A DNA stretch of 64,000 bases, from positions 310,001 to 374,000 of the forward strand of contig NZ_CP116871.1 in NCBI RefSeq assembly GCF_031885415.1, given 5' to 3'. This document shows, in pieces, positions 1 through 9,083 of the stretch. This DNA comes from Microbacterium forte (GTDB taxonomy: Bacteria > Actinomycetota > Actinomycetes > Actinomycetales > Microbacteriaceae). The position numbers and the translations under genes are program-made. Under the pieces are notes generated by a model that was not told where the DNA came from, made no database searches, and worked only from the letters and a program-made list of their open reading frames with translations. How positions within the stretch are numbered: position 1 is the first letter of the stretch; each line of letters begins with the position of its first letter.

Positions 1-210
1 GTAGCCGTCGCGCTCGAGGAGGTCGTAGACACGGGTCGTGGTGGAACGCGACCGCCGCAGCTCGATCGCGAGCGATCGCTCGCTCGGCAGCCGCTCGCCC
101 ACGGTGAGTCGACCGTCGAGGATCAATGCGCGGATGTGCTCCGCGAGGGCCTTGGCTGTGGCGCCGGCGACGTTGTGGGCACCGAGCTGCTGGACGAGCC
201 GTGAGGTCAT
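1..210 (-). CDS. MocR/GntR-family transcriptional regulator, N-terminal part (cut by window edge)
   Basis: Only the first 70 codons are in the window; the gene runs off at base 1. The translation is a GntR winged helix: AKALAEHIRALILDGRLTVG, then LPSERSLAIELRRSRSTTTR as the recognition-helix region. I infer the MocR subgroup (GntR domain plus an aminotransferase-like PLP domain) because it diverges from a YczE-type membrane protein, a common pairing in actinobacteria, and because the intergenic region holds an AAAGTGGACTGA box resembling MocR/PdxR sites. The effector domain is not visible, so a plain GntR regulator cannot be excluded. The ATG at 208-210 is the natural start, right after the divergent intergenic region. 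Confidence 0.75.
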   Translation of the reverse strand, partial: MTSRLVQQLGAHNVAGATAKALAEHIRALILDGRLTVGERLPSERSLAIELRRSRSTTTRVYDLLERDGY

Positions 211-226
211 GACTCCATGATGCCGC

Positions 227-270
227 AAAGTGGACTGAAGAAAGCAGGCCACTTCTCGCCGAGTGGTCTC
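227..270. promoter_or_regulatory. Candidate MocR-type operator (two AGTGGWCT boxes)
   Basis: In the 77-bp gap between the divergent regulator and the yczE-like gene, AAAGTGGACTGA lies at 227-238 and GAGTGGTCTC at 261-270, a direct repeat about 34 bp apart. CCACTT at 249-254 is also an inverted partner of AAGTGG at 228-233. As I recall it, the PdxR-type MocR site of corynebacteria reads AAAGTGGWCTA, which the first box matches closely. The regulator assignment is inference. Confidence 0.45.
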
Positions 271-287
271 GTGAACCAGACGGATGG

Positions 288-971
288 GTGGGCCAGCATG
301 GAGAGATGCAGCTTCGTTCCGTTCTCCTCCCGATCAGCGCCACCAGTCGACGCGACGTCGTCGAGCGCATCGTGCAGCTGCTCGTGGGGTTGTTCCTCTA
401 CGGCGTCGCCCTCGGTCTGATGGTGCGCGGAGGCATCGGCGTCGCTCCTTGGGACGTCCTCGCTCTCGGCGTCTCGGGGCAGACGGGGATCGGATACGGC
501 GTCGTCACCGTGCTGGTCTCGGTGCTCGTGCTGCTCCTGTGGATCCCCCTGCGGCAGCGCGTCGGGCTGGGCACCCTGCTCAATGCCCTGCTCGTCGGGC
601 CCAGCGCGGATCTGGCTCTCGCCGTCATCCCCGCACCGACATCGATCTGGGTCGGGGCACCGATGTTCGTGGCGGGACTGCTGCTGCTCGCCTTCGCCAC
701 CGGACTCTACATCGCGGCGGACTTCGGTCCTGGCCCGCGGGACGGCCTGATGACGGGGCTCGTGGGTCGCACCGGGTGGCCGGTGTGGCTCGTGCGCACC
801 CTGATCGAGGGCGGCGTGCTGCTGATCGGCTTCCTGCTCGGTGGTCCGGTCGGCGTGGGCACGGTGCTCTTCGCCTTCGGCGTGGGACCGCTCATCGGCT
901 GGTTCCTTCCGTGGACCACTCGCGTCCGTGCCGCGAGATCCCGTCAGCTCGCGCGGGCGACCGCTCGCTAG
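288..971 (+). CDS. YczE/YitT-type integral membrane protein
   Basis: Membrane protein of about 227 residues with five to six hydrophobic segments (roughly residues 28-45, 65-90, 95-115, 120-145, 165-185, 190-210). The YczE signature GGIGVAPWDVLALGVS follows the first membrane helix. Family members are often paired with MocR regulators; their transport or sensor role is unproven, so I assign no substrate. The start could be GTG at 288 or the in-frame ATG at 306 (MQLRS); neither has a well-spaced ribosome site (GGAGAG directly abuts the 306 ATG). A strong hairpin follows the stop. Confidence 0.75.
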   Translation: MGQHGEMQLRSVLLPISATSRRDVVERIVQLLVGLFLYGVALGLMVRGGIGVAPWDVLALGVSGQTGIGYGVVTVLVSVLVLLLWIPLRQRVGLGTLLNALLVGPSADLALAVIPAPTSIWVGAPMFVAGLLLLAFATGLYIAADFGPGPRDGLMTGLVGRTGWPVWLVRTLIEGGVLLIGFLLGGPVGVGTVLFAFGVGPLIGWFLPWTTRVRAARSRQLARATAR

Positions 972-984
972 ACCTGCAGACACG

Positions 985-1017
985 AGAGCGGCCCCCGGGA
1001 TACCCGGGGGCCGCTCT
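985..1017. terminator. Bidirectional intrinsic terminator between yczE-like gene and fabF
   Basis: Perfect 15-bp inverted repeat AGAGCGGCCCCCGGG with a 3-nt loop (ATA), between two convergent genes. It can end transcription from both sides; there is a TCTTCGTC tail on the plus side. Confidence 0.85.
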
Positions 1018-1033
1018 TCGTCATCGCTGCAGG

Positions 1034-2272
1034 TCAGTCGGCGCTCGCGAAGACGGCGACGGCGTTGTGGCCACCGAAGCCGAACGAGTTGCTGATCGCG
1101 AAGAGCTGGCCGTCGCCGAGAGGCTGCGCCTCGCCCGAGAGCTTGAACGGCACAGCCGGATCGGGCTCCGTCATGTTGATCGTCGGCGGGGCGACGCGGT
1201 CGCGGAGCGCGAGCAGCGCGAAGATCGCCTCGAGGGCTCCCGTGCCGCCGAGCAGGTGCCCGGTCGACGCCTTGGTGGCCGAGACGGGGATCTCATCGAT
1301 CCGCTCGCCGAAGACCTTCTTGAGCGCGACGTACTCGTTGGGGTCACCCACGGGGGTGGACGTCGCGTGCGCGTTGATGTGCGCGACCTGGTCGGCGGTG
1401 ATGCCGGCCTCGTCGAGCGCCTGCGTGACGGCTCGTGCGGCGCCGGTGCCCTCGGGGTCGTTGCCCGTGATGTGGTACGCATCAGCGGTGACGCCACCCC
1501 CGAGCACGTAGCCGTAGATCTTGGCGCCGCGTGCCTTGGCGTGCTCCTCGGTCTCGAGGATGAGCGCGGCTGCGCCCTCGCCCATCACGAAGCCGTCGCG
1601 GTCGATCGCGCCGGGACGCGAGGCCGTGGCCGGGTCGTCATTGCGGCGGGACAGAGCCTGCGCGGACGCGAACGACGCCATCGTGATCGGGTGGATGGCC
1701 GATTCGGTGCCACCGGCGATCACGACGTCGGCGAGACCGTCCTGCAGGTGGTGGAAGGCGTGGATGATCGACTCGGTGCTCGAGGCGCAGGCGCTGACGA
1801 CGGTCTGCGCGTAGGCACGAGCCTGGAACTGCAGCGACAGGTTGCCGGCCGCCGCGTTCGGCATGAGCATCGGAACGGTCAGCGGCATCACGCGGCGGGG
1901 GCCCTTCTCGCGCAGGGTGTCCCACGCGTCGAGCAGGGTCCAGAGGCCGCCGATGCCGGTGGCGAAGTCGACTCCGAGACGCTCGGGAGCGACCTCGGGA
2001 GAACCGGCATCCGCCCAGGCCTCGCGTGCCGCGATGAGCGCGAACTGCGAGGAGGGGTCGAGCCGCTTCGCCTCGTGGCGGGGCAGGACCTCTTCGGGGC
2101 GGACGATCGCCTCGGCGGCGAAGGTGACCGGAAGGTCGTACTGCTGCACCCAGTCGTGCTCGAGGGTGCGGGTGCCGGACTGGCCTGCGAGCAGGTTCGT
2201 CCAGTTCTCGGGTGCTGTCCCGCCGATGGCGGACGTGGCGCCGATGCCGGTGACGACGATGCGCTTGGTCAT
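1034..2272 (-). CDS. fabF: 3-oxoacyl-ACP synthase II (KAS II)
   Basis: Condensing enzyme that elongates acyl-ACP with malonyl-ACP in type II fatty acid synthesis. 412 residues, the usual KAS II length. The catalytic triad is visible: Cys162 in VSACASSTES, His302 in NAHATSTPVGD and His339 in KASTGHLLGGTG, followed by the glycine-rich SNSFGFGGHN near the C-terminus. The ATG at 2272 is preceded by AAGGAACC at good spacing. It is the last gene of the fasR-fabD-fabH-acpP-fabF operon, separated from acpP by 90 bp, and ends at a strong terminator. Confidence 0.97.
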   Translation of the reverse strand: MTKRIVVTGIGATSAIGGTAPENWTNLLAGQSGTRTLEHDWVQQYDLPVTFAAEAIVRPEEVLPRHEAKRLDPSSQFALIAAREAWADAGSPEVAPERLGVDFATGIGGLWTLLDAWDTLREKGPRRVMPLTVPMLMPNAAAGNLSLQFQARAYAQTVVSACASSTESIIHAFHHLQDGLADVVIAGGTESAIHPITMASFASAQALSRRNDDPATASRPGAIDRDGFVMGEGAAALILETEEHAKARGAKIYGYVLGGGVTADAYHITGNDPEGTGAARAVTQALDEAGITADQVAHINAHATSTPVGDPNEYVALKKVFGERIDEIPVSATKASTGHLLGGTGALEAIFALLALRDRVAPPTINMTEPDPAVPFKLSGEAQPLGDGQLFAISNSFGFGGHNAVAVFASAD

Positions 2273-2362
2273 GTGTGGTTCCTTGTCAGGCGGGTCGAGC
2301 AGAGAGCGGGCAAGGCGGAGGATGCCACGCCCCGACAGCGCGGGGGTGGCATCCTTCGAGGA

Positions 2363-2611
2363 TTACTCCTGGCCTGCGACGATGAAGTTGACAGCGTCGC
2401 CGACGGTCTTGAGGTTCTTGACCTCGTCGTCGGGGATGGTGACGCCGAACTTCTCCTCGGCGTTGACGACGATCGTCATCATCGAGATCGAGTCGATGTC
2501 GAGGTCGTCGGTGAACGACTTCTCGAGGGCGACCTCGGATGCGTTGATGCCGGTCTCGTCGGTGATGAGCTCTGCGAGGCCTGCGAGGACCTCATCGTTG
2601 GTGAAAGCCAT
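2363..2611 (-). CDS. acpP: Acyl carrier protein
   Basis: 82-residue acidic carrier protein of type II fatty acid synthesis. The phosphopantetheine attachment site is Ser41 in the DLDIDSIS motif, inside the usual four-helix pattern (EEKFGVTIPDDEVKNLKTVG after it). The GAGGAAG ribosome site precedes the ATG. It lies between fabH and fabF, as in Streptomyces and other actinobacteria. The strong shift to acidic residues sets it apart from its neighbours, as expected for ACP. Confidence 0.97.
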   Translation of the reverse strand: MAFTNDEVLAGLAELITDETGINASEVALEKSFTDDLDIDSISMMTIVVNAEEKFGVTIPDDEVKNLKTVGDAVNFIVAGQE

Positions 2612-2680
2612 GTGGTCTTCCTCTTTCTTACGGGTTTGTATTCGGAACCGTGGAACAGTCTAGGGAAAGTCGGCGCGTTC

Positions 2681-3682
2681 TCAGGGGAGGACGACGACCT
2701 GGGCGGCGAACACGAGTCCGGCGCCGAAGCCGATCTGCAGCGCGAGCCCACCCGAGAGCTCGGGATGCTCGGCCATCAGCCGGTGGCTGGCGAGGGGGAT
2801 CGAGGCTGCCGACGTGTTGCCGGTGGTCTCGATGTCGCGCGCGATCACGGTCGACTCCGGCAGCTTCAGCTGCTTGGCGAACTCGTCGATGATGCGCATG
2901 TTGGCCTGATGCGGGATGAACGCGGCGATGTCGGTCGGTTCGACGCCGGCCTTGTCGAGTGCCTCGCGGGCGACCTTCGCCATCTCCCACACGGCCCAGC
3001 GGAAGACCGTCTGGCCCTCCTGGCGCAGGGTCGGCCACGGCACCTCGCCGTCACGGAACTCGGTCAGGGTTGCGTTCATGCCGACCGCATCGGCCTTGGA
3101 GCCGTCCGAACCCCACACTGCGGGGGCGATGCCCGGCGTGTCGCTCGGACCGATGAGCGCAGCGCCCGCGCCGTCGCCGAGCAGGAACGAGATGCTCCGG
3201 TCGGCAGGGTCGACGACGTCGGAGAGCTTCTCCGTGCCGATCACGAGCGCGTAGCGTGCGGCGCCCGACTTGATGAGCGCGTCGGCCTGAGTGATCGCGT
3301 AGGCGTAGCCGGCGCAGGCCGCGTTGACGTCGTAGGCGGCAGCCGGGTTCGCACCCACACGGTCGGCCACGATCGCTGACACCGACGGCGACTGCTTCGG
3401 GTTGCTGATGGTGGCGACGATCACGAGGTCGATCTGGTCGGCGGGAACGCCGGACTTCTCGATGGCCTCCGCGCCGGCGATCGCGGCGAGGTCGATCGCA
3501 TCCGTGCCCTTGTCGGCGCGCACGCGGGTCACGATGCCGGTGCGCTGGCGGATCCACTCGTCGCTCGAGTCGATGGGGCCGATCAGGTCGTCGTTCGGCA
3601 CGGCGTTCTCGCCACGGGCAGCACCGAAGGAGTAGATCCGCGTGAAGGCGGGACCGGTGACCTGGTTCAGGATGGGGCTCAT
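2681..3682 (-). CDS. fabH: 3-oxoacyl-ACP synthase III (KAS III)
   Basis: Starts fatty acid synthesis by condensing an acyl-CoA primer with malonyl-ACP. 333 residues. The KAS III triad is Cys123 in NAACAGYAY, His258 in IPHQANMRI and Asn289 in TTGNTSAAS. The N-terminal region has SSDEWIRQRTGI, also typical. The ATG overlaps the fabD stop by four bases (ATGA), so the two are probably translationally coupled. Actinobacterial FabH usually prefers branched primers; that preference is inferred from the group, not visible here. Confidence 0.96.
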   Translation of the reverse strand: MSPILNQVTGPAFTRIYSFGAARGENAVPNDDLIGPIDSSDEWIRQRTGIVTRVRADKGTDAIDLAAIAGAEAIEKSGVPADQIDLVIVATISNPKQSPSVSAIVADRVGANPAAAYDVNAACAGYAYAITQADALIKSGAARYALVIGTEKLSDVVDPADRSISFLLGDGAGAALIGPSDTPGIAPAVWGSDGSKADAVGMNATLTEFRDGEVPWPTLRQEGQTVFRWAVWEMAKVAREALDKAGVEPTDIAAFIPHQANMRIIDEFAKQLKLPESTVIARDIETTGNTSAASIPLASHRLMAEHPELSGGLALQIGFGAGLVFAAQVVVLP

Positions 3683-4599
3683 GCGGCTTCTCCGTTCAGC
3701 AGCGCGACGGCCGCATCGAGATCATCGGGGGTCTTCACGGCCACGGAGAGGACTCCGCGCAGACCGCGCTTGGCGAGACCGGTCAGCGCGCCGGCGGGCG
3801 CGAGCTCGATCAGGCCGGTGATGCCGTGATCGGCGAACGACGCCATGCAGAGGTCCCAACGCACCGGTGACGACACCTGGTCGACGAGGTGGCTCAGGGC
3901 CTGTGCGCCATCGGCGACGACGGATCCATCGCGGTTCGACCAGAGGGTGATCTGCGGGTCGGCCGGGATGACCGTCGCGACCGCATCGCGCAGAGCGGCG
4001 ACGGCTGAGGCCATGTATGACGTGTGGAATGCGCCGGCCACCTGCAGCGGGATGACGCGGGTCCCCTTGACGGGCTCGGAGGCGAGGGCGTCGAGTCCTG
4101 CGAGCTCGCCGGCGACCACGAGCTGTCCGCCGCCGTTGTAATTGGCGGGGGAGAGCCCGAGCTCGGTGAGACGCGTGAGAATCGCCTCTTCATCGCCGCC
4201 CAGCACGGCGCTCATGCCGGTGGGGGTCTGTGCCGCCGCGTCAGCCATGGCGCGGCCGCGGATGCCCACCAGGCGCATGCCCGTCTGGGCGTCGATCACA
4301 CCGCTGCCCACGAGCGCGGCGATCTCGCCGACCGAGTGCCCGGCGACACCGTCGGCGGGGCGACCGCCACGCGCCGTGAGCGCGTTCGCCGCGATCAGGG
4401 ATGCGGCGACGATCAGAGGCTGGGCGATGCGCGTGTCACGGATCGTGTCGGCATCCGACACCGTGCCGTGCTGCTGGAGATCGACCTCCGCCGCCTCGGA
4501 GTACGCGGCGAGGCTGTCTGCCACACCGTCGAGCTCGAGCCAGGGGGAGAGGAAACCGGGGGTCTGCGAGCCCTGTCCAGGGCATACGACGACAATCAC
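3679..4599 (-). CDS. fabD: Malonyl-CoA:ACP transacylase
   Basis: Loads malonate onto ACP. About 306 residues. The product begins MIVVVCPGQGSQTPGF, the standard start of actinobacterial FabD, from GTG at 4599. The active-site serine is Ser89 in GHSVGE, with His192 in GAFHTSYM. The frame stays open far upstream through fasR, but that extension reads as low-complexity shadow, so I reject longer starts; ATG 4626 is a possible alternative. The roughly 100-bp gap to fasR is the AT-richest stretch of this operon and probably holds the fab promoter that FasR acts on. Confidence 0.94.
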   Translation of the reverse strand: MIVVVCPGQGSQTPGFLSPWLELDGVADSLAAYSEAAEVDLQQHGTVSDADTIRDTRIAQPLIVAASLIAANALTARGGRPADGVAGHSVGEIAALVGSGVIDAQTGMRLVGIRGRAMADAAAQTPTGMSAVLGGDEEAILTRLTELGLSPANYNGGGQLVVAGELAGLDALASEPVKGTRVIPLQVAGAFHTSYMASAVAALRDAVATVIPADPQITLWSNRDGSVVADGAQALSHLVDQVSSPVRWDLCMASFADHGITGLIELAPAGALTGLAKRGLRGVLSVAVKTPDDLDAAVALLNGEAA

Positions 4600-4703
4600 A
4601 ACCCCAGTCTGCCAACGATCCGCCATCAGTGGTGGATGATCCATCACAAGATTCGAGAAAACCCTTGTGTGTGGCGTACAGCTGATGGGGCTCAGATTGC
4701 CGA

Positions 4704-5933
4704 TCAGCGCGACGGACGACGCAGGGGAGCCCTGCGCCGAACCTGCTCTGCGGCGCCGATCGAACCGAGGATGAGCGCGGTCTGCAGGATCAGAGCCTCG
4801 CGCGGACCCGTGGCGTCCCAGCCGATGACCTCGCTGACGCGCTTCAGGCGGTAGCGCACGGTGTTCGGGTGCACGAACAGCTCGCGGGCGGTCGCTTCGA
4901 GCGAGCGGCCGTTGTCGAGGTAACTCCAGAGCGTCGTCACGAGATCGGTGGAGTGCGCCTGCAGAGGACGATAGATGCGCTCGATCAGCGTCTGCTTGGC
5001 GAGTGGATCGCCCGCGAGCGCCCGCTCGGGAAGGAGGTCGTCTGCGTCGACCGGACGGGGAGCGCTGCGCCATGCGCGCGCCACGGCGAACCCGGCGAGG
5101 GCCGCCCGTGCACTCTGACTCGCGTCGACGAGCGCGGCGACCGCAGGACCGAGCACGACGTAGCCGGGGCCGAACGAGGGCTCGAGTCGCGTCGCGATCT
5201 CTTCGAAGCCGAGTTCTTCCTCTTCGCCTTCGGCAGGCTCCTGGCCGGCGATGCGAGCGCGGCCGATCACGAGCACGAGTCGGGATCCCTGCACTCCGAT
5301 GAGCACGTCGACCGCGAGCTTTCGCGCTGTGCGACGCACGAGGTCGACGTCGAACTGCGGGGGAGTCGTGCCGACCAGTACCGCGACCTCTCCGTGACCG
5401 TGCCAGCCCAAGGCGGCGATCCGACTCGGCAGCTCTTCGTCCGCTTCACCGGTGAGGATGGAGTCGACGACGAGGGCCTCGAGTCTGGCATCCCACAGAC
5501 CGCGGGCCTCGGCGGCTCTGGCGTAGACGTCGGCCGCGGCGAAGGCCACGTCGCGGGAGTAGAGCAGGATCGCCTCTCGGAGATCTGCGCCTCTTCCGGC
5601 GACGCGCTCTTCGGTCACCTCGACGGTGACTCGGATGAGCTGCAGAGTCTGCTGCAGGCTGACGCTGCGCAGCAGCTCTCTGGGTGCGGCCGCGAAGATG
5701 TCAGCGGCGATCCATGGCGTCGACGTCGGATCCTCATACCACTGGATGAACGACGTGATGCCCGCCTGGGCCACCAGCCCGACCGCAGAGCGGCGGGCTG
5801 GTGGCATGTCGGCGTACCACGGGAGGGTGTCCTCGAGGCGCTTGATCGTCACCGAGGCGATGTCGCCGGAGATCCGGCGCAGCCAGGTGAGCGTGGCCGA
5901 CTTGTCCATGCCGCGCGAAGAGGAACCCGTCAC
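4704..5933 (-). CDS. fasR: PucR-type transcriptional activator FasR of fatty acid biosynthesis
   Basis: 409 residues. The C-terminus carries the PucR-type helix-turn-helix: RSLEATARELFVHPNTVRYR followed by a leucine-rich segment ending ILQTALILG. The middle is a GGDEF-like/CdaR sensor-type region without recognisable catalytic residues. Gene order (immediately upstream of fabD, downstream of aceE) matches the Streptomyces FasR locus, where the protein activates the fab operon. Start is GTG 5933, 7 bp after the aceE stop; ATG 5909 is an alternative. Function is assigned by homology and synteny. Confidence 0.85.
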   Translation of the reverse strand: MTGSSSRGMDKSATLTWLRRISGDIASVTIKRLEDTLPWYADMPPARRSAVGLVAQAGITSFIQWYEDPTSTPWIAADIFAAAPRELLRSVSLQQTLQLIRVTVEVTEERVAGRGADLREAILLYSRDVAFAAADVYARAAEARGLWDARLEALVVDSILTGEADEELPSRIAALGWHGHGEVAVLVGTTPPQFDVDLVRRTARKLAVDVLIGVQGSRLVLVIGRARIAGQEPAEGEEEELGFEEIATRLEPSFGPGYVVLGPAVAALVDASQSARAALAGFAVARAWRSAPRPVDADDLLPERALAGDPLAKQTLIERIYRPLQAHSTDLVTTLWSYLDNGRSLEATARELFVHPNTVRYRLKRVSEVIGWDATGPREALILQTALILGSIGAAEQVRRRAPLRRPSR

Positions 5934-5940
5934 CGACGAC

Positions 5941-8667
5941 TCAGCTTTCGCCGCCCGCGTTGCCGCTGGTGCCGGCGTTCACGTCGTGCAGGCTGTACTT
6001 CTGGATCGCCTGCGCGGCGAGAGAACGGTCGACGACCCCGTCTTCGGCGAGAGACTGCAGCGTGCGGACGACGATCGACGGACCGTCGATCTTGAAGAAG
6101 CGACGAGCGGCTGCACGCGTGTCGGAGAAGCCGAAGCCGTCGGCGCCCAGCGTCGCGAAACGCTGCGGGACCCACGGACGGATCTGGTCCTGCACGGCGT
6201 GCATGAAGTCGCTCACGGCGACGACGGGACCCTCGGCACCCTGCAGCTTCTGCGTGAGGTACGCCGTGCGGGGCTCTTCTTCGGGGTGCAGGAAGTTGTG
6301 CTCGTCGGCGGCCAGGCCGTCGCGGCGCAGTTCGGTCCACGAGGTGACCGACCAGACATCCGCGATCACGCCCCAGTCGTTCTTGAGCAGCGCCTGCGCC
6401 TCGAGGGCCCAGGGGAGTCCGACGCCCGATGCGAAGAGCTGAGCGCGGGGGCCTTCGCCCTCGCCGACCGACACGCGGTGGATGCCGCGCACGATTCCGT
6501 CGACGTCCACGTTCTCCGGCTCGGCGGGCATGACCATCGGCTCGTTGTAGAGCGTGATGTAGTACATGACGTTCGGGTCTTCGTGCTCTCCGCCGTACAT
6601 GCGCTCGAGACCGGAGCGCATGATGTGCGCGATCTCGTAGCCGTAGGCGGGGTCGTACGAGACCGTCGCCGGGTTGGTGGCGGCGAGCAGGTGCGAGTGG
6701 CCGTCGGCGTGCTGCAGGCCCTCACCCGTGAGGGTGGTGCGGCCGGCCGTGGCGCCCATGATGAACCCGCGGGCCATCTGGTCGCCGGCGGCCCACTGCG
6801 CGTCACCCGTGCGCTGGAATCCGAACATCGAGTAGAAGAGGTAGATCGGGATCAGCGGCTCGCCGTGCGTGGCGTACGAGGTGCCGGCAGCGGTGAACGC
6901 CGCGAGTGCGCCGGCCTCGTTGATGCCGACGTGCACGATCTGACCCTGCGGGCTCTCCTTGTAGGCGAGGAGGAGCTCACGGTCGACCGAGGTGTAGTGC
7001 TGGCCGTTCGGGTTGTAGATCTTCGCCGACGGGAAGTAGGCGTCCATTCCGAAGGTGCGGGCCTCATCGGGGATGATCGGCACGATGCGGTGGCCGAAGT
7101 CCTTCGAGCGCAGCAGGTCTTTCAGCAGTCGGACGAACGCCATGGTGGTGGCGATCTCCTGCGTGCCGGAACCCTTCTTCGGCAGGGCGTACGCCGTGTC
7201 GTCGGGGAGCGCCAGGCCGACGTGCGTCGAGCGACGCTCGGGCAGGAAGCCGCCGAGCGCGTTGCGACGCTCGAGCATGTACTGGATCGTCTCGTCCTGG
7301 GGGCCCGGGTTGTAGTACGGGGGCAGGTACGGGTTCTCCTCGAGCTGCGCGTCCGTGATCGGGATGTGCATCGCGTCGCGGAACGTCTTGAGGTTGTCCA
7401 GCGTCATCTTCTTCATCTGGTGGGTCGCGTTGCGGCCCTCGAAGTGCGGACCCAGGCCGTAGCCCTTGACGGTCTTGGCGAGGATGACGGTGGGCTTGCC
7501 CTTGTGCTCGGTCGCGGCCTTGAAGGCGGCGTAGACCTTGCGGTAGTCGTGGCCACCGCGCTTGAGGTTCCAGATCTGGTCGTCGGAGTAGTCCTTGACC
7601 AGAGCGGCGGCACGCTCGTCACGGCCGAAGAAGTGCTCGCGGACGTACGCGCCGGACTCGGCCTTGTAGGTCTGGTAGTCACCGTCGGGGGTGACGTTCA
7701 TCAGGTTGAGCAGCGCGCCCTCGGTGTCGCGGGCGAGCAGGTCGTCCCACTCGCGGCCCCAGACGACCTTGATGACGTTCCAGCCGGCTCCGCGGAAGAA
7801 CGACTCGAGCTCCTGCACGATCTTTCCGTTGCCGCGCACAGGGCCGTCGAGACGCTGCAGGTTGCAGTTGACGACGAAGGTGAGGTTGTCGAGGCCCTCG
7901 TTGGCTGCGACCTGCAGCTGACCGCGGCTCTCGACCTCGTCCATCTCTCCGTCGCCGAGGAAGGCCCAGACGTGAGACTCGGAGGTGTCCTTGATGCCGC
8001 GGTTCTCGAGGTACTTGTTCGACATCGCCTGGTAGATGGCGTTGATCGGACCGAGACCCATCGAGACGGTCGGGAACTGCCAGTACTCCGGCATCAGCCG
8101 CGGGTGCGGGTACGAGGGGATGCCGTACGGCGCGTGCGACTTCTCCTGGCGGAAACCGTCGAGCTGGTCTTCGCTCAGGCGGCCTTCGAGGAACGAGCGG
8201 GCGTACGTGCCGGGGGAGGCGTGACCCTGGACGAAGATCTGGTCTCCGCCGCCGGGGTTGTCGAGACCCTTGAAGAAGTGGTTGAAACCCACCTCGTAGA
8301 GGGCCGCCGACGACGCGTAGGTCGAGATGTGACCGCCGACGCCGATGCCGGGGCGCTGTGCGCGGTGCACCGTGATGGCCGCGTTCCAGCGGATCCACGC
8401 GCGGTAGCGACGCTCGACCTCTTCGTCGCCCGGGAACTCGGGCTCGTTCTCAGGAGCGATCGTGTTGATGTAGTCCGTGGTCGGGACCATCGGCACGCCC
8501 AGGTGCAGCTCCTTCGAGCGCTTGAGCAGGCTGAGCATGATCTCGCGGCCACGGCCATGGCCCTTCGCGTCGACGAGCTCGTCGAGCGACTGCTGCCACT
8601 CGCCCGTCTCCTCCGGATCGCTGTCGAGGGGGCCCTGGGAATACGGATCCTGGTCGTGCACAGTCAC
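5941..8667 (-). CDS. aceE: Pyruvate dehydrogenase E1 component, homodimeric type
   Basis: Thiamine-diphosphate enzyme that decarboxylates pyruvate and passes the acetyl group to the E2 lipoyl domain, supplying acetyl-CoA. About 908 residues, normal for the AceE type. The ThDP/Mg signature GDGEMDE lies at about residues 238-244 and ends in [12 protein letters not shown]; the active-site region [15 protein letters not shown] is present. I choose GTG 8667 (product [10 protein letters not shown]) because GAAAGG lies 6 nt upstream; a TTG at 8685 would add six residues. It sits just upstream of fasR-fab, joining acetyl-CoA supply with fatty acid synthesis. No E2/E3 gene is in the window. Confidence 0.96.
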   Translation of the reverse strand: MTVHDQDPYSQGPLDSDPEETGEWQQSLDELVDAKGHGRGREIMLSLLKRSKELHLGVPMVPTTDYINTIAPENEPEFPGDEEVERRYRAWIRWNAAITVHRAQRPGIGVGGHISTYASSAALYEVGFNHFFKGLDNPGGGDQIFVQGHASPGTYARSFLEGRLSEDQLDGFRQEKSHAPYGIPSYPHPRLMPEYWQFPTVSMGLGPINAIYQAMSNKYLENRGIKDTSESHVWAFLGDGEMDEVESRGQLQVAANEGLDNLTFVVNCNLQRLDGPVRGNGKIVQELESFFRGAGWNVIKVVWGREWDDLLARDTEGALLNLMNVTPDGDYQTYKAESGAYVREHFFGRDERAAALVKDYSDDQIWNLKRGGHDYRKVYAAFKAATEHKGKPTVILAKTVKGYGLGPHFEGRNATHQMKKMTLDNLKTFRDAMHIPITDAQLEENPYLPPYYNPGPQDETIQYMLERRNALGGFLPERRSTHVGLALPDDTAYALPKKGSGTQEIATTMAFVRLLKDLLRSKDFGHRIVPIIPDEARTFGMDAYFPSAKIYNPNGQHYTSVDRELLLAYKESPQGQIVHVGINEAGALAAFTAAGTSYATHGEPLIPIYLFYSMFGFQRTGDAQWAAGDQMARGFIMGATAGRTTLTGEGLQHADGHSHLLAATNPATVSYDPAYGYEIAHIMRSGLERMYGGEHEDPNVMYYITLYNEPMVMPAEPENVDVDGIVRGIHRVSVGEGEGPRAQLFASGVGLPWALEAQALLKNDWGVIADVWSVTSWTELRRDGLAADEHNFLHPEEEPRTAYLTQKLQGAEGPVVAVSDFMHAVQDQIRPWVPQRFATLGADGFGFSDTRAAARRFFKIDGPSIVVRTLQSLAEDGVVDRSLAAQAIQKYSLHDVNAGTSGNAGGES

Positions 8668-8735
8668 GGGGGAGCCTTTCGTCAAGCTGGCAGGTCATGC
8701 CATTGAAACGGGAAGCGACGCGGGCAACCTTGTCG

Positions 8736-8747
8736 GTTGTACACAAC
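8736..8747. promoter_or_regulatory. Inverted repeat GTTGT-AC-ACAAC upstream of aceE
   Basis: A 5-bp inverted repeat about 70 bp before the aceE start, in the spacer between aceE and the tRNA gene. The position suits an operator or part of the aceE promoter; no specific regulator can be named. Confidence 0.25.
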
Positions 8748-8820
8748 GCGTGCCGCCCTCAGCCTATCCCCCTTCCACGACATCGGTGCGCATCGGGTCA
8801 TCTGTAGACTGGACGCACCA

Positions 8821-8893
8821 GGGCCTTTAGCTCAGCTGGTAGAGCGCCACGTTTACACCGTGGATGTCGTCGGTTCGATCCCGGCAGGGCCCA
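8821..8893 (+). tRNA. tRNA-Val, anticodon TAC
   Basis: Cloverleaf can be drawn: acceptor GGGCCTT pairing with AGGGCCC (one G-T wobble), D-loop AGCTCAGCTGGTAGAGC, anticodon stem CCACG/CGTGG with loop TTTACAC (anticodon TAC, valine), and T-arm GTCGG-TTCGATC-CCGGC. Discriminator is A8893; genomic CC follows but not a full CCA. A -10-like TAGACT at 8805-8810 lies 10 bp upstream. Confidence 0.95.
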
Positions 8894-9083
8894 CCTCATC
8901 GATCGCCTGCTGACGGTGGACGATCCTCCACCTCAGGTCTCCGACGGGCGCGGAACTGTACTCTGCAGTGTCGAGAATGGCCAGGCCCGGGGGATTTCTT
9001 CGTGCATCGTCGCGCCGCTCGTAGAGTTCTTCGTGGACTCTGAGCGGCTTGCGGACGTCGAGGCGATCCGGGAAGGAGGCCAC

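Noticed and set aside
284-3379. A plus-strand open frame of about 1,030 codons across the fab genes
   Set aside because: It runs antisense to fabF, acpP and fabH, reads as arginine/glycine-rich low-complexity sequence, and has no ribosome site; typical shadow of high-GC coding strands.
5626-8706. Plus-strand frame of about 1,026 codons opposite aceE
   Set aside because: Antisense shadow of a well-conserved enzyme; composition is Val/Arg/Asp filler.
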